From contig CAYSPJ010000104.1 in NCBI GenBank assembly GCA_964432875.1, positions 1 through 17,733 on the forward strand: DNA of 17,733 bases, written 5' to 3'. This DNA is from JACJYE01 sp964432875 (GTDB lineage Bacteria; Bacteroidota; Bacteroidia; Chitinophagales; Saprospiraceae). Below, one piece after another: positions 6,959 through 15,646 of this stretch (its first letter is position 1; every line of letters begins with the position of its first letter). Under the pieces are notes generated by a model. The model made no database searches. It had not been told where the DNA came from and saw only the letters and a list, made by a program, of their open reading frames with translations. The position numbers and the translations under genes are program-made.

Positions 6959-9900
6959 ATGAAGCATTCCCTTACCACCCTTGTAGCATTGCTTTGGCTT
7001 GGCTGGGGCGCCGTAGCCCAGCCGTTAGACATGAGCCTCTTTGACGGCATGAAAGCCCGCAGCATCGGCCCGGCAGGCATGAGCGGGCGGGTGACCGCCA
7101 TTGATGTCAATTTGCAGAACCCCAATGAAATCTACATCGGCACCGCCTCAGGCGGGCTGTGGAAGAGCCAGGGTGGGGGAGTGGCCTGGACGCCGATTTT
7201 CGATACCGTTGGGGTCGCCTCTATCGGGGCGATCGCCATTGACCAGCGCAATCCGGATGTCATCTGGGTCGGCACTGGCGAGGGCAACCCCCGCAATAGC
7301 CATAACGCGGGCGCGGGCGTCTATCGCAGCCTGGATGCCGGGCGTACCTGGCAGTACATGGGGCTCAAGGAGACCTTCAACATCCACCGCATCATCCTCC
7401 ACCGCGATGACCCCAATACGGTCTTCGTCAGTGCTTTGGGCAATGCCTGGGCAGATTCCGAGCACCGGGGCGTTTACCGCACGACCGATGGAGGCAAGAC
7501 CTGGCAGAAAATCCTCTACCTTGACCCTCGCATCGGCGCCGCCGACCTGGTAGCGGACCCTTCCAACCCCAATAAGCTATTCGTCAACATGTGGCGCTAC
7601 CGCCGCTGGCCCTGGTTTTTCAACTCCGGCGGCGAAGGCTCCGGATTGCATATGACCGTGGACGGAGGCAACACCTGGCAGCGCCTTGGCGAGCAGCAGG
7701 GCCTGCCCGCCGGCCCCGTCGGCAAGATCGGCCTGGCCATCGCCCGCAGCAAGCCGGAGGTGGTCTATGCCCTGGTAGAATCGAAAAAGAATGCCCTGTA
7801 CCGCTCGGAGGATGGCGGCTACTCCTGGAAGAAAACCGCCGATAAGAATATCGGCGACCGCCCATTCTACTATTACGACATCGAGGTGGACCCCCAGAAT
7901 GAAAACCGTCTGTACAACATCTTCTCCAACGTGACCGTCAGCGAAGATGGCGGCAAGACCTTCTCGACCCTGCTAGGCTGGGACAATATCCACGGCGACC
8001 ACCACGCTTGGTGGATACACCCCCGGGATGGCAGCTTCATGATTGATGGCAACGATGGCGGCCTGGCCATCACCCGCGACCGGGGTAAGACCTGGCAGTT
8101 TGTCGAAAACCTGCCCCTGGGCCAGTTTTACCACATCGAAGTGGATGACAACATCCCCTACAACGTGCTCGGCGGCATGCAGGACAACGGCACCTGGCGC
8201 GGCCCGGCTTACCTCTGGCAGAATGGCGGCATCCGCAACCACCAGTGGGCGGAGATCGGCTTTGGCGACGGCTTCGACGTCGTCGTCGAGAAGCACAACA
8301 ACCGCCACGGCTACCTCATGTGGCAGGGGGGCAATCTGCTGCGGGTGGACTTCGAGACGGGCGCGCAGCAATGGGCCAAGCCCTACCACCCCGACGGCAT
8401 CCCCTTGCGCTTCAACTGGAATGCGGGCATCGCCCAAGACCCCTTCGACCCGCAGGTTATCTACTACGGTAGCCAATTCCTGCACCGCTCTGCCGATGGC
8501 GGCATGAACTGGGAGACCATCTCCCCAGACCTGACCACCAACGACCCCAACAAGCAGCAGCAGGCGAAAAGCGGCGGCTTGACCTACGACGTGACGGGCG
8601 CCGAGAACCACTGCACCATCCTGGCCATCGCGCCCAGCGCCAAGGAAAAGGGCCTGATATGGGTGGGCACCGACGACGGCCGCCTGCAATTGACCCGCGA
8701 CGGGGGGCGAACCTGGAAGAATGTCTATCCCGTGATCCGCGGCCTGCCCGACAGTTGCTGGATCCCGCAAGTTCATGCCTCCCCCTTCAATGCCGCCGAG
8801 GCTTACGCCGTCATCAACGACTATCGGCGGGGCAACTGGAAGCCCTATCTGGTGCGCACCCGCAACTACGGCCAAAGCTGGGAACTGCTCACCCGCGAGG
8901 GCGAAGTAGAGGGCTATTGCCTCTCCTGGGTGCAGGACCCCATCGAGCCCAAACTGCAGTTCCTCGGCACCGAATTTGGCTTGTATGTCAGCATTGACGA
9001 AGGCAAGAGCTGGTCGAAGTGGAAGGCAGGCTATCCCGTAGTGCCCACCATGGACCTGAAAATCCATGCCCGCGAGCACGACCTGGTCATCGGCACTTTC
9101 GGGCGGGCCGCATACGTGCTGGACGACATCCGCCCGTTGCGGGCACTAGCGCAGGAAGGCGCTCAAGCAGTTGGCGCCCCGCTCAAGGTTTACCCCGCGC
9201 CGGATGCCTATCTGGCGCATTACAAGGAAGCCGATGGCACCCGCTTTACCGGCAACGCCATGTACAAGGGCGAAAACCGTCCCTATGGTGCGAATATCAC
9301 CTTCTCGGTCAAAGAAATACTAAAAGGCGAAGGCGCCAAGTCTGATACGCTGCAAGTCGTGATCTACGATCAGAGCGGGCAGACCATCCGCCACCTGCGC
9401 GCTGCCGCGCAAAAGGGCATGAACCGCTTCGCCTGGGGCTTGGAGCGCGACGGCATCCGCCTGCCGGGCATGCCGAAGCCCGAGCAAAAGGACGCCCCGC
9501 CGCCGCCGGGCCGGCCGGTGCTGCCAGGCATTTACAAGGTGGTGGTCAAGTACGGCACCTTCCAGGATTCTACGCTGGTGACGGTACACCCCGATCCGCG
9601 CATGAAAGTCAACCTGGCCGATATCCAGGCTGTTTATGCCGAATGGGACGCCTGGAGCGTGCAAGTCAATACCGTCACGGAGCGGATGGACCGGCTGGCT
9701 AGCGCCAAAAAACGCCTGGCGGCCATCGGCAACCTGGCTAAAGATCAAATCAAAGACGAAGCCGCGCAGCAGGAATACCAGGGCAAGGCTAAAGCGCTCA
9801 CGGCAGCGATAGATTCCCTGGAGTTCATCGTCAAACCCGGCGATGATATCCAGGGCATCTACGACAACCCCAGCCAGTTGCTGAGCCGGATCTTTCAAGC

Positions 9901-10099
9901 CAGCATCTACTTCTCGCCAGCTTTCGAAGCGCCCAACCCGGCCTTCCACCGCCCATCGCCCACTGGTCAGGCCGTAATCAGAGATGTGGCCAAGGAAATA
10001 GCCGCCTTCCAGCAACAGGTTGATGCCTTTTTTGCCGGCCCCTGGCAGGGGTTTGAAGCAGAGCTGAAGCGCTGGGGGCTGGATATTGGGAGGTTGTAG
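6959..10099 (+). CDS. Exported BNR/Asp-box (sortilin/VPS10-like) beta-propeller protein
   Basis: Large exported protein of 1046 residues. A signal peptide (1-20, cleavage after AVA) is followed by about 700 residues with at least ten Asp-box-like motifs (S/TxDxGxTW type) starting near residues 125, 175, 231, 281, 326, 371, 511, 578, 633 and 677. This is the pattern of sortilin/VPS10-type or glycosyl-hydrolase-like seven- to ten-bladed propellers. About 735-875 is a beta-rich segment (YDQSGQTIRHL, MNRFAWGL, PGIYKVVVKYG) resembling a FlgD-type Ig domain. About 880-1046 is helical and charged. There is no lipobox and no T9SS sorting domain, so the periplasm or an unprocessed secretion route is likely. 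Similar proteins are abundant in Bacteroidota and usually annotated as glycosyl hydrolases, but no catalytic residues can be assigned from sequence alone. The start ATG at 6959 is supported by the signal peptide. Confidence 0.9.
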   Translation: MKHSLTTLVALLWLGWGAVAQPLDMSLFDGMKARSIGPAGMSGRVTAIDVNLQNPNEIYIGTASGGLWKSQGGGVAWTPIFDTVGVASIGAIAIDQRNPDVIWVGTGEGNPRNSHNAGAGVYRSLDAGRTWQYMGLKETFNIHRIILHRDDPNTVFVSALGNAWADSEHRGVYRTTDGGKTWQKILYLDPRIGAADLVADPSNPNKLFVNMWRYRRWPWFFNSGGEGSGLHMTVDGGNTWQRLGEQQGLPAGPVGKIGLAIARSKPEVVYALVESKKNALYRSEDGGYSWKKTADKNIGDRPFYYYDIEVDPQNENRLYNIFSNVTVSEDGGKTFSTLLGWDNIHGDHHAWWIHPRDGSFMIDGNDGGLAITRDRGKTWQFVENLPLGQFYHIEVDDNIPYNVLGGMQDNGTWRGPAYLWQNGGIRNHQWAEIGFGDGFDVVVEKHNNRHGYLMWQGGNLLRVDFETGAQQWAKPYHPDGIPLRFNWNAGIAQDPFDPQVIYYGSQFLHRSADGGMNWETISPDLTTNDPNKQQQAKSGGLTYDVTGAENHCTILAIAPSAKEKGLIWVGTDDGRLQLTRDGGRTWKNVYPVIRGLPDSCWIPQVHASPFNAAEAYAVINDYRRGNWKPYLVRTRNYGQSWELLTREGEVEGYCLSWVQDPIEPKLQFLGTEFGLYVSIDEGKSWSKWKAGYPVVPTMDLKIHAREHDLVIGTFGRAAYVLDDIRPLRALAQEGAQAVGAPLKVYPAPDAYLAHYKEADGTRFTGNAMYKGENRPYGANITFSVKEILKGEGAKSDTLQVVIYDQSGQTIRHLRAAAQKGMNRFAWGLERDGIRLPGMPKPEQKDAPPPPGRPVLPGIYKVVVKYGTFQDSTLVTVHPDPRMKVNLADIQAVYAEWDAWSVQVNTVTERMDRLASAKKRLAAIGNLAKDQIKDEAAQQEYQGKAKALTAAIDSLEFIVKPGDDIQGIYDNPSQLLSRIFQASIYFSPAFEAPNPAFHRPSPTGQAVIRDVAKEIAAFQQQVDAFFAGPWQGFEAELKRWGLDIGRL

Positions 10100-10104
10100 G
10101 GGGG

Positions 10105-10266
10105 GATGTTTTTCAGCTGGATATTAAAGACGGCAAGATTTGGGTGCAAGAAGATGCCACTGACTACGATATCGTTGGTGTGCTCGAAGGGCATGGGGTT
10201 CCAAAATCGGAAATCGTGCTGGCTTTTCACGATCACTACAAGCGCCCCTAAACGGGGCGTGGTTGA
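10105..10266 (+). pseudogene. xisI: Remnant of a xisI gene (C-terminal half, interrupted)
   Basis: Translating from 10105 gives a segment closely like the C-terminal half of XisI (the fdxN-element excision controlling factor family): LDIKDGKIWVQEDATDYD, then GVPKSEIVLAFHDHYKRP. The family normally continues YTGFAVA or similar. Here the Tyr codon position is TAA (10249-10251), the next two codons still read Thr-Gly, and another stop follows at 10264-10266. Full XisI is about 110 residues. The N-terminal half is missing, with homology beginning only a few bases after the stop codon of the preceding gene, in a different frame from it. No start codon and no xisH partner are present. This looks like a decayed fragment, not a working gene. 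The family assignment is from memory of XisI sequences. Confidence 0.75.
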
Positions 10267-10280
10267 CGTACCTCAATAAC

Positions 10281-10322
10281 TTTCGGGAAGTCTTGGGGAT
10301 GGCGAGGGGGGACTTCCCGAAA
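10281..10322. repeat. 12-bp inverted repeat (copy 2)
   Basis: TTTCGGGAAGTC at 10281-10292 is perfectly complementary to GACTTCCCGAAA at 10311-10322, with an 18-base spacer. The arms share eleven bases (TTTCGGGAAGT) with the inverted repeat at 3201-3243, while the spacers differ. It lies between the xisI remnant and the susD terminator, within a 314-base gene-free stretch (10100-10413). Confidence 0.85.
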
Positions 10323-10349
10323 TTAGGGCATGGGAGGATTATATAAGCA

Positions 10350-10387
10350 AAGGGGGCTTGGGTGCCATATAGCGCCCAAGCCCCCTT
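10350..10387 (-). terminator. Hairpin, probable terminator of the susCD operon
   Basis: A perfect 13-bp GC-rich stem (10350-10362 with 10375-10387) with a 12-base loop begins 27 bases after the susD stop codon on the minus strand. The downstream T-run is poor (TTTGCTTATAT), so it is a plausible but not ideal intrinsic terminator. Confidence 0.55.
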
Positions 10388-10413
10388 GATTGATATGATC
10401 AACAAATCCCTAC

Positions 10414-12612
10414 TCAATACCCATCATTCTGCTCCAAATTCGGATTGGCATTGATATCAGCAGCGGGTATGGGGAAGATGTTGCGGAAGACCGGCACAGA
10501 AGCGCCGTCGCGTACGCCGCCTTTCCACTGCCAGAGGTAGTCAGACTGGCTAAAGCGGTTGAAGCGGATGAGGTCGGTGCGGCGGTGGCATTCCCAGTAC
10601 AGCTCGCGGGCTCTTTCGTCGAGGATGAGATCGAGGGTAAGTTCAGCGGCAGACACATTGCCGGCGCTGCCTTTATAAGCTCTGGTGCGGACCTGGTTAA
10701 AATATTCGACCGCCTGATTTTGGCTACCGCCTCCTCCCCGCAGGATAGCCTCGGCGGCCATGAGGTAGGCATCGGCCAAGCGGAACATCGGGAAGTCCGT
10801 ATCGGGGAAAGTAGCGTTGGAGCCAGGAGTCCCATCCGAGCGGATATTTTTGAATTTTTTGACGGCGATGCCCTGAGTAAAGAGCGTCACGTCGTCGATA
10901 TCCAAAGTTTGCCCAGGGCGGTGGAAAATACCCCGACGGTCGAAGGAGGTGGAATTGATTTGATAGGTATAATCCGGTTGATTGAGGAAAAGCAGGATTT
11001 GGTAACTCCCGCTTTCCGCTACCTTGAGCACCTCTGCGCCATCCTGTTCCAGGATACCGTCTCCGCCATTATCGCCAAGGTTCACGCTCGGATCGCTGCT
11101 GAGGAACTTGAAGCCGCCAGGCACCATTTCCAGGTTCGCCTTAAGCGCTTTAAGATTGGCGTCCCAAGCCATCGGGATAGCCTGTCCCGAAGCGACCGCA
11201 TTGCCAGTGATAGACCAATCGCGGCGCACGATTTGATAAGTCAACTGCCCTGTATTCCAATCGACGCGGATGTAATGCAGGCCTGCCTCGGGTACGACGA
11301 TCGCCGCTCCGTTGATTTCAAGCTTGCCGTCGCCATCTGTGTCGCCATAAATAGGGGCGGTGTTGGAGGATATCCTGGTAAAGCGGATGGTGGTACCCGC
11401 GTCAGGGAAGTACTTGTAACCCTCAAAAATATTGTTCCGCTGAGGAGAGGAAAGGGAGTTGCCCGTGTCGGTTGCGTCATTGCCCTGATGCGAGCCAGGT
11501 ACATAAATCTTAGGATAGCTGGCCGTGGCGCCCGGATTGGGGGCAGCAACCAGGCCTCCATCGCTATCAGGAAACTTTTCTACAAACTGCCGGGTGGCGC
11601 GAGTGCCGCCCCAGCCGCCAGCCATGCCTTGGTCAGTGGGGTTGATGTTGCCCCCAATAGCAGCGTTGATGATAAAGGTCATACCGCCCCAGGTACGGGT
11701 ATTGATGCCGTCAAATGCGATGGGGAAGATGATCTCGTTGGAGCGGTCGTTATCGGCCAGGAAGAGATGTTGGTACTCGGGCTCCAGAGAATAGCCGGCA
11801 TTGATGATGCGCTCGCAGTAGCTAAGGCAATCACTGTAGCGGGCTTGGCCAATATATACCTCCGCATTGAGATAGAGCTTGGCCAGCAGCATCCATACTG
11901 CGGCGCGGTCGGCGCGGGCGTATTCGTTGGTGCGTGGCGCGGCAATTTCATTTTCGATGGCCAGCAATTCAGATTCGATATAGTTGAACAACCCATTGGC
12001 ATTAGTCTGCTGGGGGAAGAAGGCCCCAACGGCATCCTCTTCGGTTACGAAGGGGACGTTGCGGAAGAGATCCAGGGCATGCCAGTAGCTAAGGGCGCGC
12101 AGGAAGCGCGCTTCGGCGCGGAAGCCGGCGATATCTGTACGCAACTGCCCACTGACGCCGCGGCTATTGAGCCGTGATTCAGTGGTCTCCCGGAGGAACT
12201 CGTTGCATAAGGATATTTGATAAAAAATGCGGCTGTAAAAGGCGAAGATAAAGCCGTCCCCTGAAGTCCAGCTTTGGTTGTGGAAATCCTGGATAGTCTG
12301 GTCATTCCAACCGATTAGCGCCTCATCAGTGGTCAGTTGCTGGTGATACCAGAAACCGCGCAGATATTGGCCGAAGCCCTCATCTATGCCCGATATATCA
12401 GCCTGGCCGGAGGGGCCTTCTTGCCCAGAGACAGCCAGGCCGGCGTAAAGTTTTGCCAACACCTTTTTATAGGCGGTGGGGTCGTCAAAAACGACCCCGG
12501 AAGTGAGTTCGAGCGGATCCAGCGGCACCGTATCCAAGTCTTTGAAGCAGCCAGTGGCGACGAAAGTCAAGGCGATTACAAACGCCAGCGATTTTATATT
12601 CTTCATTTTCAT
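10414..12612 (-). CDS. susD: SusD/RagB-family outer-membrane lipoprotein with inserted SusE/F-like domains
   Basis: Surface lipoprotein that acts as the ligand-binding lid of the SusC channel encoded just upstream. The signal peptide ends in a lipobox (VATGC, lipidated Cys22, or Cys20 if Met3 is the start). The SusD core is recognisable in RAEARFLRALSYWHALDLFRNVPFV (about 165-189), RADRAAVWMLLAKLYLNAEVYIG (about 233-255), FPMFRLADAYLMAAEAIL (about 607-624), the ILDERARELYWECHRRTDLIRF region (about 663-684) and IFPIPAADINANPNLEQNDGY at the end. At 732 residues it is about 150-200 longer than usual. The extra material lies at about 352-557, between KFPDSD and DRRGIF, which are normally adjacent. 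This insert has the features of SusE/SusF domains: WSITGNAV, MAWD, GGFKFLSSD, NLGDNGGDG, a shorter copy before it with GDTDGDGKLEINGAAIVVPEAG, and TYQI endings. It starts 13 bases after the susC stop codon, so the two form an operon. Confidence 0.93.
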   Translation of the reverse strand: MKMKNIKSLAFVIALTFVATGCFKDLDTVPLDPLELTSGVVFDDPTAYKKVLAKLYAGLAVSGQEGPSGQADISGIDEGFGQYLRGFWYHQQLTTDEALIGWNDQTIQDFHNQSWTSGDGFIFAFYSRIFYQISLCNEFLRETTESRLNSRGVSGQLRTDIAGFRAEARFLRALSYWHALDLFRNVPFVTEEDAVGAFFPQQTNANGLFNYIESELLAIENEIAAPRTNEYARADRAAVWMLLAKLYLNAEVYIGQARYSDCLSYCERIINAGYSLEPEYQHLFLADNDRSNEIIFPIAFDGINTRTWGGMTFIINAAIGGNINPTDQGMAGGWGGTRATRQFVEKFPDSDGGLVAAPNPGATASYPKIYVPGSHQGNDATDTGNSLSSPQRNNIFEGYKYFPDAGTTIRFTRISSNTAPIYGDTDGDGKLEINGAAIVVPEAGLHYIRVDWNTGQLTYQIVRRDWSITGNAVASGQAIPMAWDANLKALKANLEMVPGGFKFLSSDPSVNLGDNGGDGILEQDGAEVLKVAESGSYQILLFLNQPDYTYQINSTSFDRRGIFHRPGQTLDIDDVTLFTQGIAVKKFKNIRSDGTPGSNATFPDTDFPMFRLADAYLMAAEAILRGGGGSQNQAVEYFNQVRTRAYKGSAGNVSAAELTLDLILDERARELYWECHRRTDLIRFNRFSQSDYLWQWKGGVRDGASVPVFRNIFPIPAADINANPNLEQNDGY

Positions 12613-12625
12613 AGGAGTGATCTAT

Positions 12626-15583
12626 TTAAAAGGTAACACTAACCCCAAACAAGAATGTTCGCGGGCGGGGATAGAAATTATTGTCAATACCATTGCCAAT
12701 CTCCGGGTCTAAGCCTTCGTACTTAGTGATTACGAAGGGGTTTTGCACCGTGGCATAAACCCGAAGGAAATCTCCAAGCACCTGGTCAAAAGTATAGCCC
12801 ACGGTGATGTGGTCCAACCGGAAAAAAGAAGCGTTGGTCACAAAGTGGTCGCTAAAAGTTACATCGGCCTGGTTAGTGACGTTATTATCAACGGCAGAAC
12901 GGTGGATGTTCTGCAAGTAGAGTGTCGGGTGGAAGAGCCGTTGGTAGTAGCCCATATCGGTGGCGACGTTATTGTAAACGTAGTTTCCAATATTGGCGCG
13001 CCCGGCGAAAGAAAAGTCGAGCTTGCCGATGTTCATGTTGCTGGTCAGGCCGAGGATATAATCGGCCGCCGGCTTTTCAAAGCGGTATTTATCATCGTCG
13101 TTGACGATGCCGTCGCCATTGCGGTCGGCATATTGCCCTTCCAGGAGGTTGCCATTCTCGTCGTACAATTGCTCGAAGACATAGAAAGAGCGGGGCGCAA
13201 AGCCCACGCTGTGGATTTGGATATTACTGCCAACGCCGCCGGCGATACCGCCAGTGAAAATACCTTGGTAATCGGGGTCTTCTGTCGCAGTCAATCTAGT
13301 GATTTCATTGTAGTTGTAGGCGATATTGGCACCGAGATCCCACCTGATCTTAGAGGTGGAAATCGGAGAGGTGAAAATGGCCAATTCTACCCCCCGGTTG
13401 ATCATATTGCCGATATTGGTCTCGATAAAGTTCGTCAGGTTGGTACCAGCGGGCACGGGGATAAAGTTCAGCAAGTCCTTGGTTGACCTTTCATACAAGT
13501 CGAGTGAGCCAGACAGGCGGTTTTTGATGATCGAAAAGTCAAAGCCGATATTGGTCGTGGTCGTTTCCTCCCACTTGATATTGCGGTCGTAACCATTTGG
13601 CCGGAAGGTATTAATAAAGCTGTCACCAAATTGGTAGCGGGCATTATCCAGGCTAAGCTGGTAGCGTGCCTGATAGACGTAGAAGCTGCCGATATCTTGT
13701 TGCCCGGTGACACCCCATCCCGCCCGCAGCTTGAGGTTGTTGAAGCGATCGTTATCGTTGTCGATAATCTTGATTGCGGTGGCTACTGCCGGGAACAAGC
13801 CCCAGCGGTTTTCCGATGCGAAACGGGAAGTGGCGTCGCCCCGGAGGGTGAAAGTGAAGATGTAGCGGTTCTTAAAAGTGTAGTTGGCCCGTGAGAATAG
13901 GGATAGCAGAAAAAGCTCGTTGGCGATGTTCTTCCGTTCAACAGTTTCTGAGGGCGTATTGGCTGCGTTGGAGTTGCGGAAGGAATTTTCATTATAAAAA
14001 TGCTGCCAGGAGTAGCCGCCCATCAAGTCGATGTCGTGGCTGCCCAGGGAAGTCTTGTAGTTAAGGTAGAATTCTATTACTTCATTGGTGCGCTTCTGGC
14101 TGTACTCATTGTCGAGGCCGCCTCCGTTTATCGGGTCAAATGAAAAAGCCACGGTATTTTCTCCGGGGATCATGACGGCGCCTTCGCCGAAAGAGTAGTC
14201 ATAACCTACATTCAGATTGGCCCGCAGGGCAGGCAGGAAAGGCAGGCGATAATCCGCAGAAGCATTGATAATATAACGCTTTACGGTGGACTGGTCATCG
14301 CGGAGGTTGGGGTCGAGCAGGGAAACCGGGTTAGAGGGCGACAAGGAGTTGGGGTTTCCATTGGCGAGGGTCCAAACCCGGTAGCCGGAGTATTGGCTGT
14401 CTGGGTCACGGATCGGCTGGGTTGGGTCGAAGCTCAGGGCAGCGCCGATGGCACCGCGCTCGGCGAATTGGTTCTGCGTCAACATGCCTTTGAAACCGAT
14501 ATTGACTTGAAGTGCATTGTTTAAAAAGCCGGGCGATAGATTAATGCCGGCGGTGTAGCGGTTGAAAACGTCGTTCTTAAGTAAGCCCTCCTTCGTGGTG
14601 TATCCGATCGAAGCTCGGTAGGGGATGATCCCCGCCGAACCAGTAAGGCTGACGCTATGGTCAGTGGCAAAAGCAGTACGGTAAATCTCCGATTGCCAGT
14701 CGGTGCTAGCTTCGCCCATTAGTCCTACTTGATCGGGGAAGCGCTCCGTCATCACCGCTCTGAACTCATCTGCGCTCAGCACATCTACCATATTAAATGG
14801 TGTCCCCAAAGATACATTGCCGCTATAGCTGACCTTGAGCTTAGCGCCAGCAGCACCCTTTTTGGTGGTGATGAGGATGACCCCACCCGCTGCCCGGCTG
14901 CCATAAATAGCTGTCGCAGAAGCATCTTTCAACACGGTGATAGTTTCGATGTCATTGGGGTTGATGACGTTCAGGGGGTTACGGTTGCCAGATACGCCGC
15001 CGGCATCTAGCGGTATCCCGTCTACCACGAAGAGGGGGTCGTTGGAAGCGCCCAGCGAGGACTCTCCTCTAATCCTGATTTGAGATGCGTCATCCGGGCC
15101 GCCGCCAGTAGTGATGGCTACTCCAGGCACTTTCCCTGCTAGAAGCTCTTGTGGGCTGGTGATGGCACCCCGGTTGAAGTCCCGGGAGTCGACAGTCTGC
15201 AAAGAACCCGTCACGTCTTCTCTTCTCACCGTGCCATAGCCAATTACCACGACTTCAGTTAGCACTTTGCCCGCGTCTAGTTCGACCATGAGGTTGTCTA
15301 CACCAGCAATGGGCAAATCAATGGTGTTGTAGCCCGTATAGCTAAAACGTAAAGCAGTGGTGGCCTCTGGAATCCTCAAAGAAAAGCTGCCGTCAAAATC
15401 GGTGATGGTGCCTAATGAGAAGTTGTCCTTATCAACCACAGTGGCACCGATGAGCGGCTCTCCAGTGGCCTTATCCGTCACTGTCCCGGTGATTGTCCTT
15501 TGGCCATACAAAAAAACTGGCATAAGGGCCAGGAATACCAGCGCCACTGGCATTCTAACCAACTGGAAGGTGTTGAAATTCAT
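12626..15583 (-). CDS. susC: SusC/RagA-family TonB-dependent outer-membrane transporter
   Basis: Outer-membrane beta-barrel that imports oligomers, probably oligosaccharides, with TonB energy and the SusD partner. It has 985 residues. The signal peptide (1-27, ending LYG) is followed by a carboxypeptidase-regulatory-like domain (about 30-113: TITGTVTDKATGEPLIGATV, TDFDGSFSL, FSYTGYNTI). Next is the EVVVIGYGTVRREDVTGS region that precedes the plug, and then the plug with the SusC signature DPLFVVDGIPLD, NPNDIETITVLKDASATAIYGSRAAGGVILITT (about 180-238). The rest is barrel strands ending in FLFGVSVTF with the terminal aromatic residue. All parts are intact. It is the first gene of the susCD operon and is transcribed divergently from the secreted SusE/F-like gene. 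The substrate cannot be read from the sequence. Confidence 0.96.
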   Translation of the reverse strand: MNFNTFQLVRMPVALVFLALMPVFLYGQRTITGTVTDKATGEPLIGATVVDKDNFSLGTITDFDGSFSLRIPEATTALRFSYTGYNTIDLPIAGVDNLMVELDAGKVLTEVVVIGYGTVRREDVTGSLQTVDSRDFNRGAITSPQELLAGKVPGVAITTGGGPDDASQIRIRGESSLGASNDPLFVVDGIPLDAGGVSGNRNPLNVINPNDIETITVLKDASATAIYGSRAAGGVILITTKKGAAGAKLKVSYSGNVSLGTPFNMVDVLSADEFRAVMTERFPDQVGLMGEASTDWQSEIYRTAFATDHSVSLTGSAGIIPYRASIGYTTKEGLLKNDVFNRYTAGINLSPGFLNNALQVNIGFKGMLTQNQFAERGAIGAALSFDPTQPIRDPDSQYSGYRVWTLANGNPNSLSPSNPVSLLDPNLRDDQSTVKRYIINASADYRLPFLPALRANLNVGYDYSFGEGAVMIPGENTVAFSFDPINGGGLDNEYSQKRTNEVIEFYLNYKTSLGSHDIDLMGGYSWQHFYNENSFRNSNAANTPSETVERKNIANELFLLSLFSRANYTFKNRYIFTFTLRGDATSRFASENRWGLFPAVATAIKIIDNDNDRFNNLKLRAGWGVTGQQDIGSFYVYQARYQLSLDNARYQFGDSFINTFRPNGYDRNIKWEETTTTNIGFDFSIIKNRLSGSLDLYERSTKDLLNFIPVPAGTNLTNFIETNIGNMINRGVELAIFTSPISTSKIRWDLGANIAYNYNEITRLTATEDPDYQGIFTGGIAGGVGSNIQIHSVGFAPRSFYVFEQLYDENGNLLEGQYADRNGDGIVNDDDKYRFEKPAADYILGLTSNMNIGKLDFSFAGRANIGNYVYNNVATDMGYYQRLFHPTLYLQNIHRSAVDNNVTNQADVTFSDHFVTNASFFRLDHITVGYTFDQVLGDFLRVYATVQNPFVITKYEGLDPEIGNGIDNNFYPRPRTFLFGVSVTF

Positions 15584-15618
15584 GCAAGTTTCATTTTTGA
15601 TTTTTTTACTAAATTGCT

Positions 15619-15626
15619 CAAAGATA
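15619..15626 (-). promoter_or_regulatory. Putative susC -7 element
   Basis: On the minus strand TATCTTTG matches the Bacteroidota -7 consensus TAnnTTTG exactly, 35 bases before the susC start codon. No clear -33 TTTG is seen at the standard spacing. It lies in an AT-rich gap shared with the divergent gene. Confidence 0.55.
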
Positions 15627-15638
15627 AAAAAAATACCC

Positions 15639-15646
15639 TAACTTTG
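15639..15646 (+). promoter_or_regulatory. Putative -7 element of the secreted SusE/F-like gene
   Basis: TAACTTTG matches the Bacteroidota -7 consensus exactly, 50 bases before the ATG at 15697. An upstream ATTG at 15613-15616 could be the -33 element, with a slightly long 22-base spacer. That -33 position abuts the opposing susC -7 element. Confidence 0.55.

Noticed and set aside
7973..9079. 368-codon open frame antisense to the BNR gene
   Set aside because: Low-complexity Ala/Val/Gly-rich product with no motifs, fully overlapped by a gene with a signal peptide and ten Asp boxes.
10105..10266. Functional XisI gene
   Set aside because: It lacks the N-terminal half and a start codon, has an in-frame stop within the conserved tail, and has no xisH neighbour; kept only as a pseudogene.
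10281..10322. Terminator of the BNR gene
   Set aside because: The stem is good, but it has no T-run on the plus strand and recurs elsewhere in front of a gene, so a repeat element explains it better.
10585..12177. 530-codon open frame antisense to susD
   Set aside because: It lies wholly opposite a clear SusD gene, has no recognisable motif, and long open frames opposite real genes are common at this base composition.
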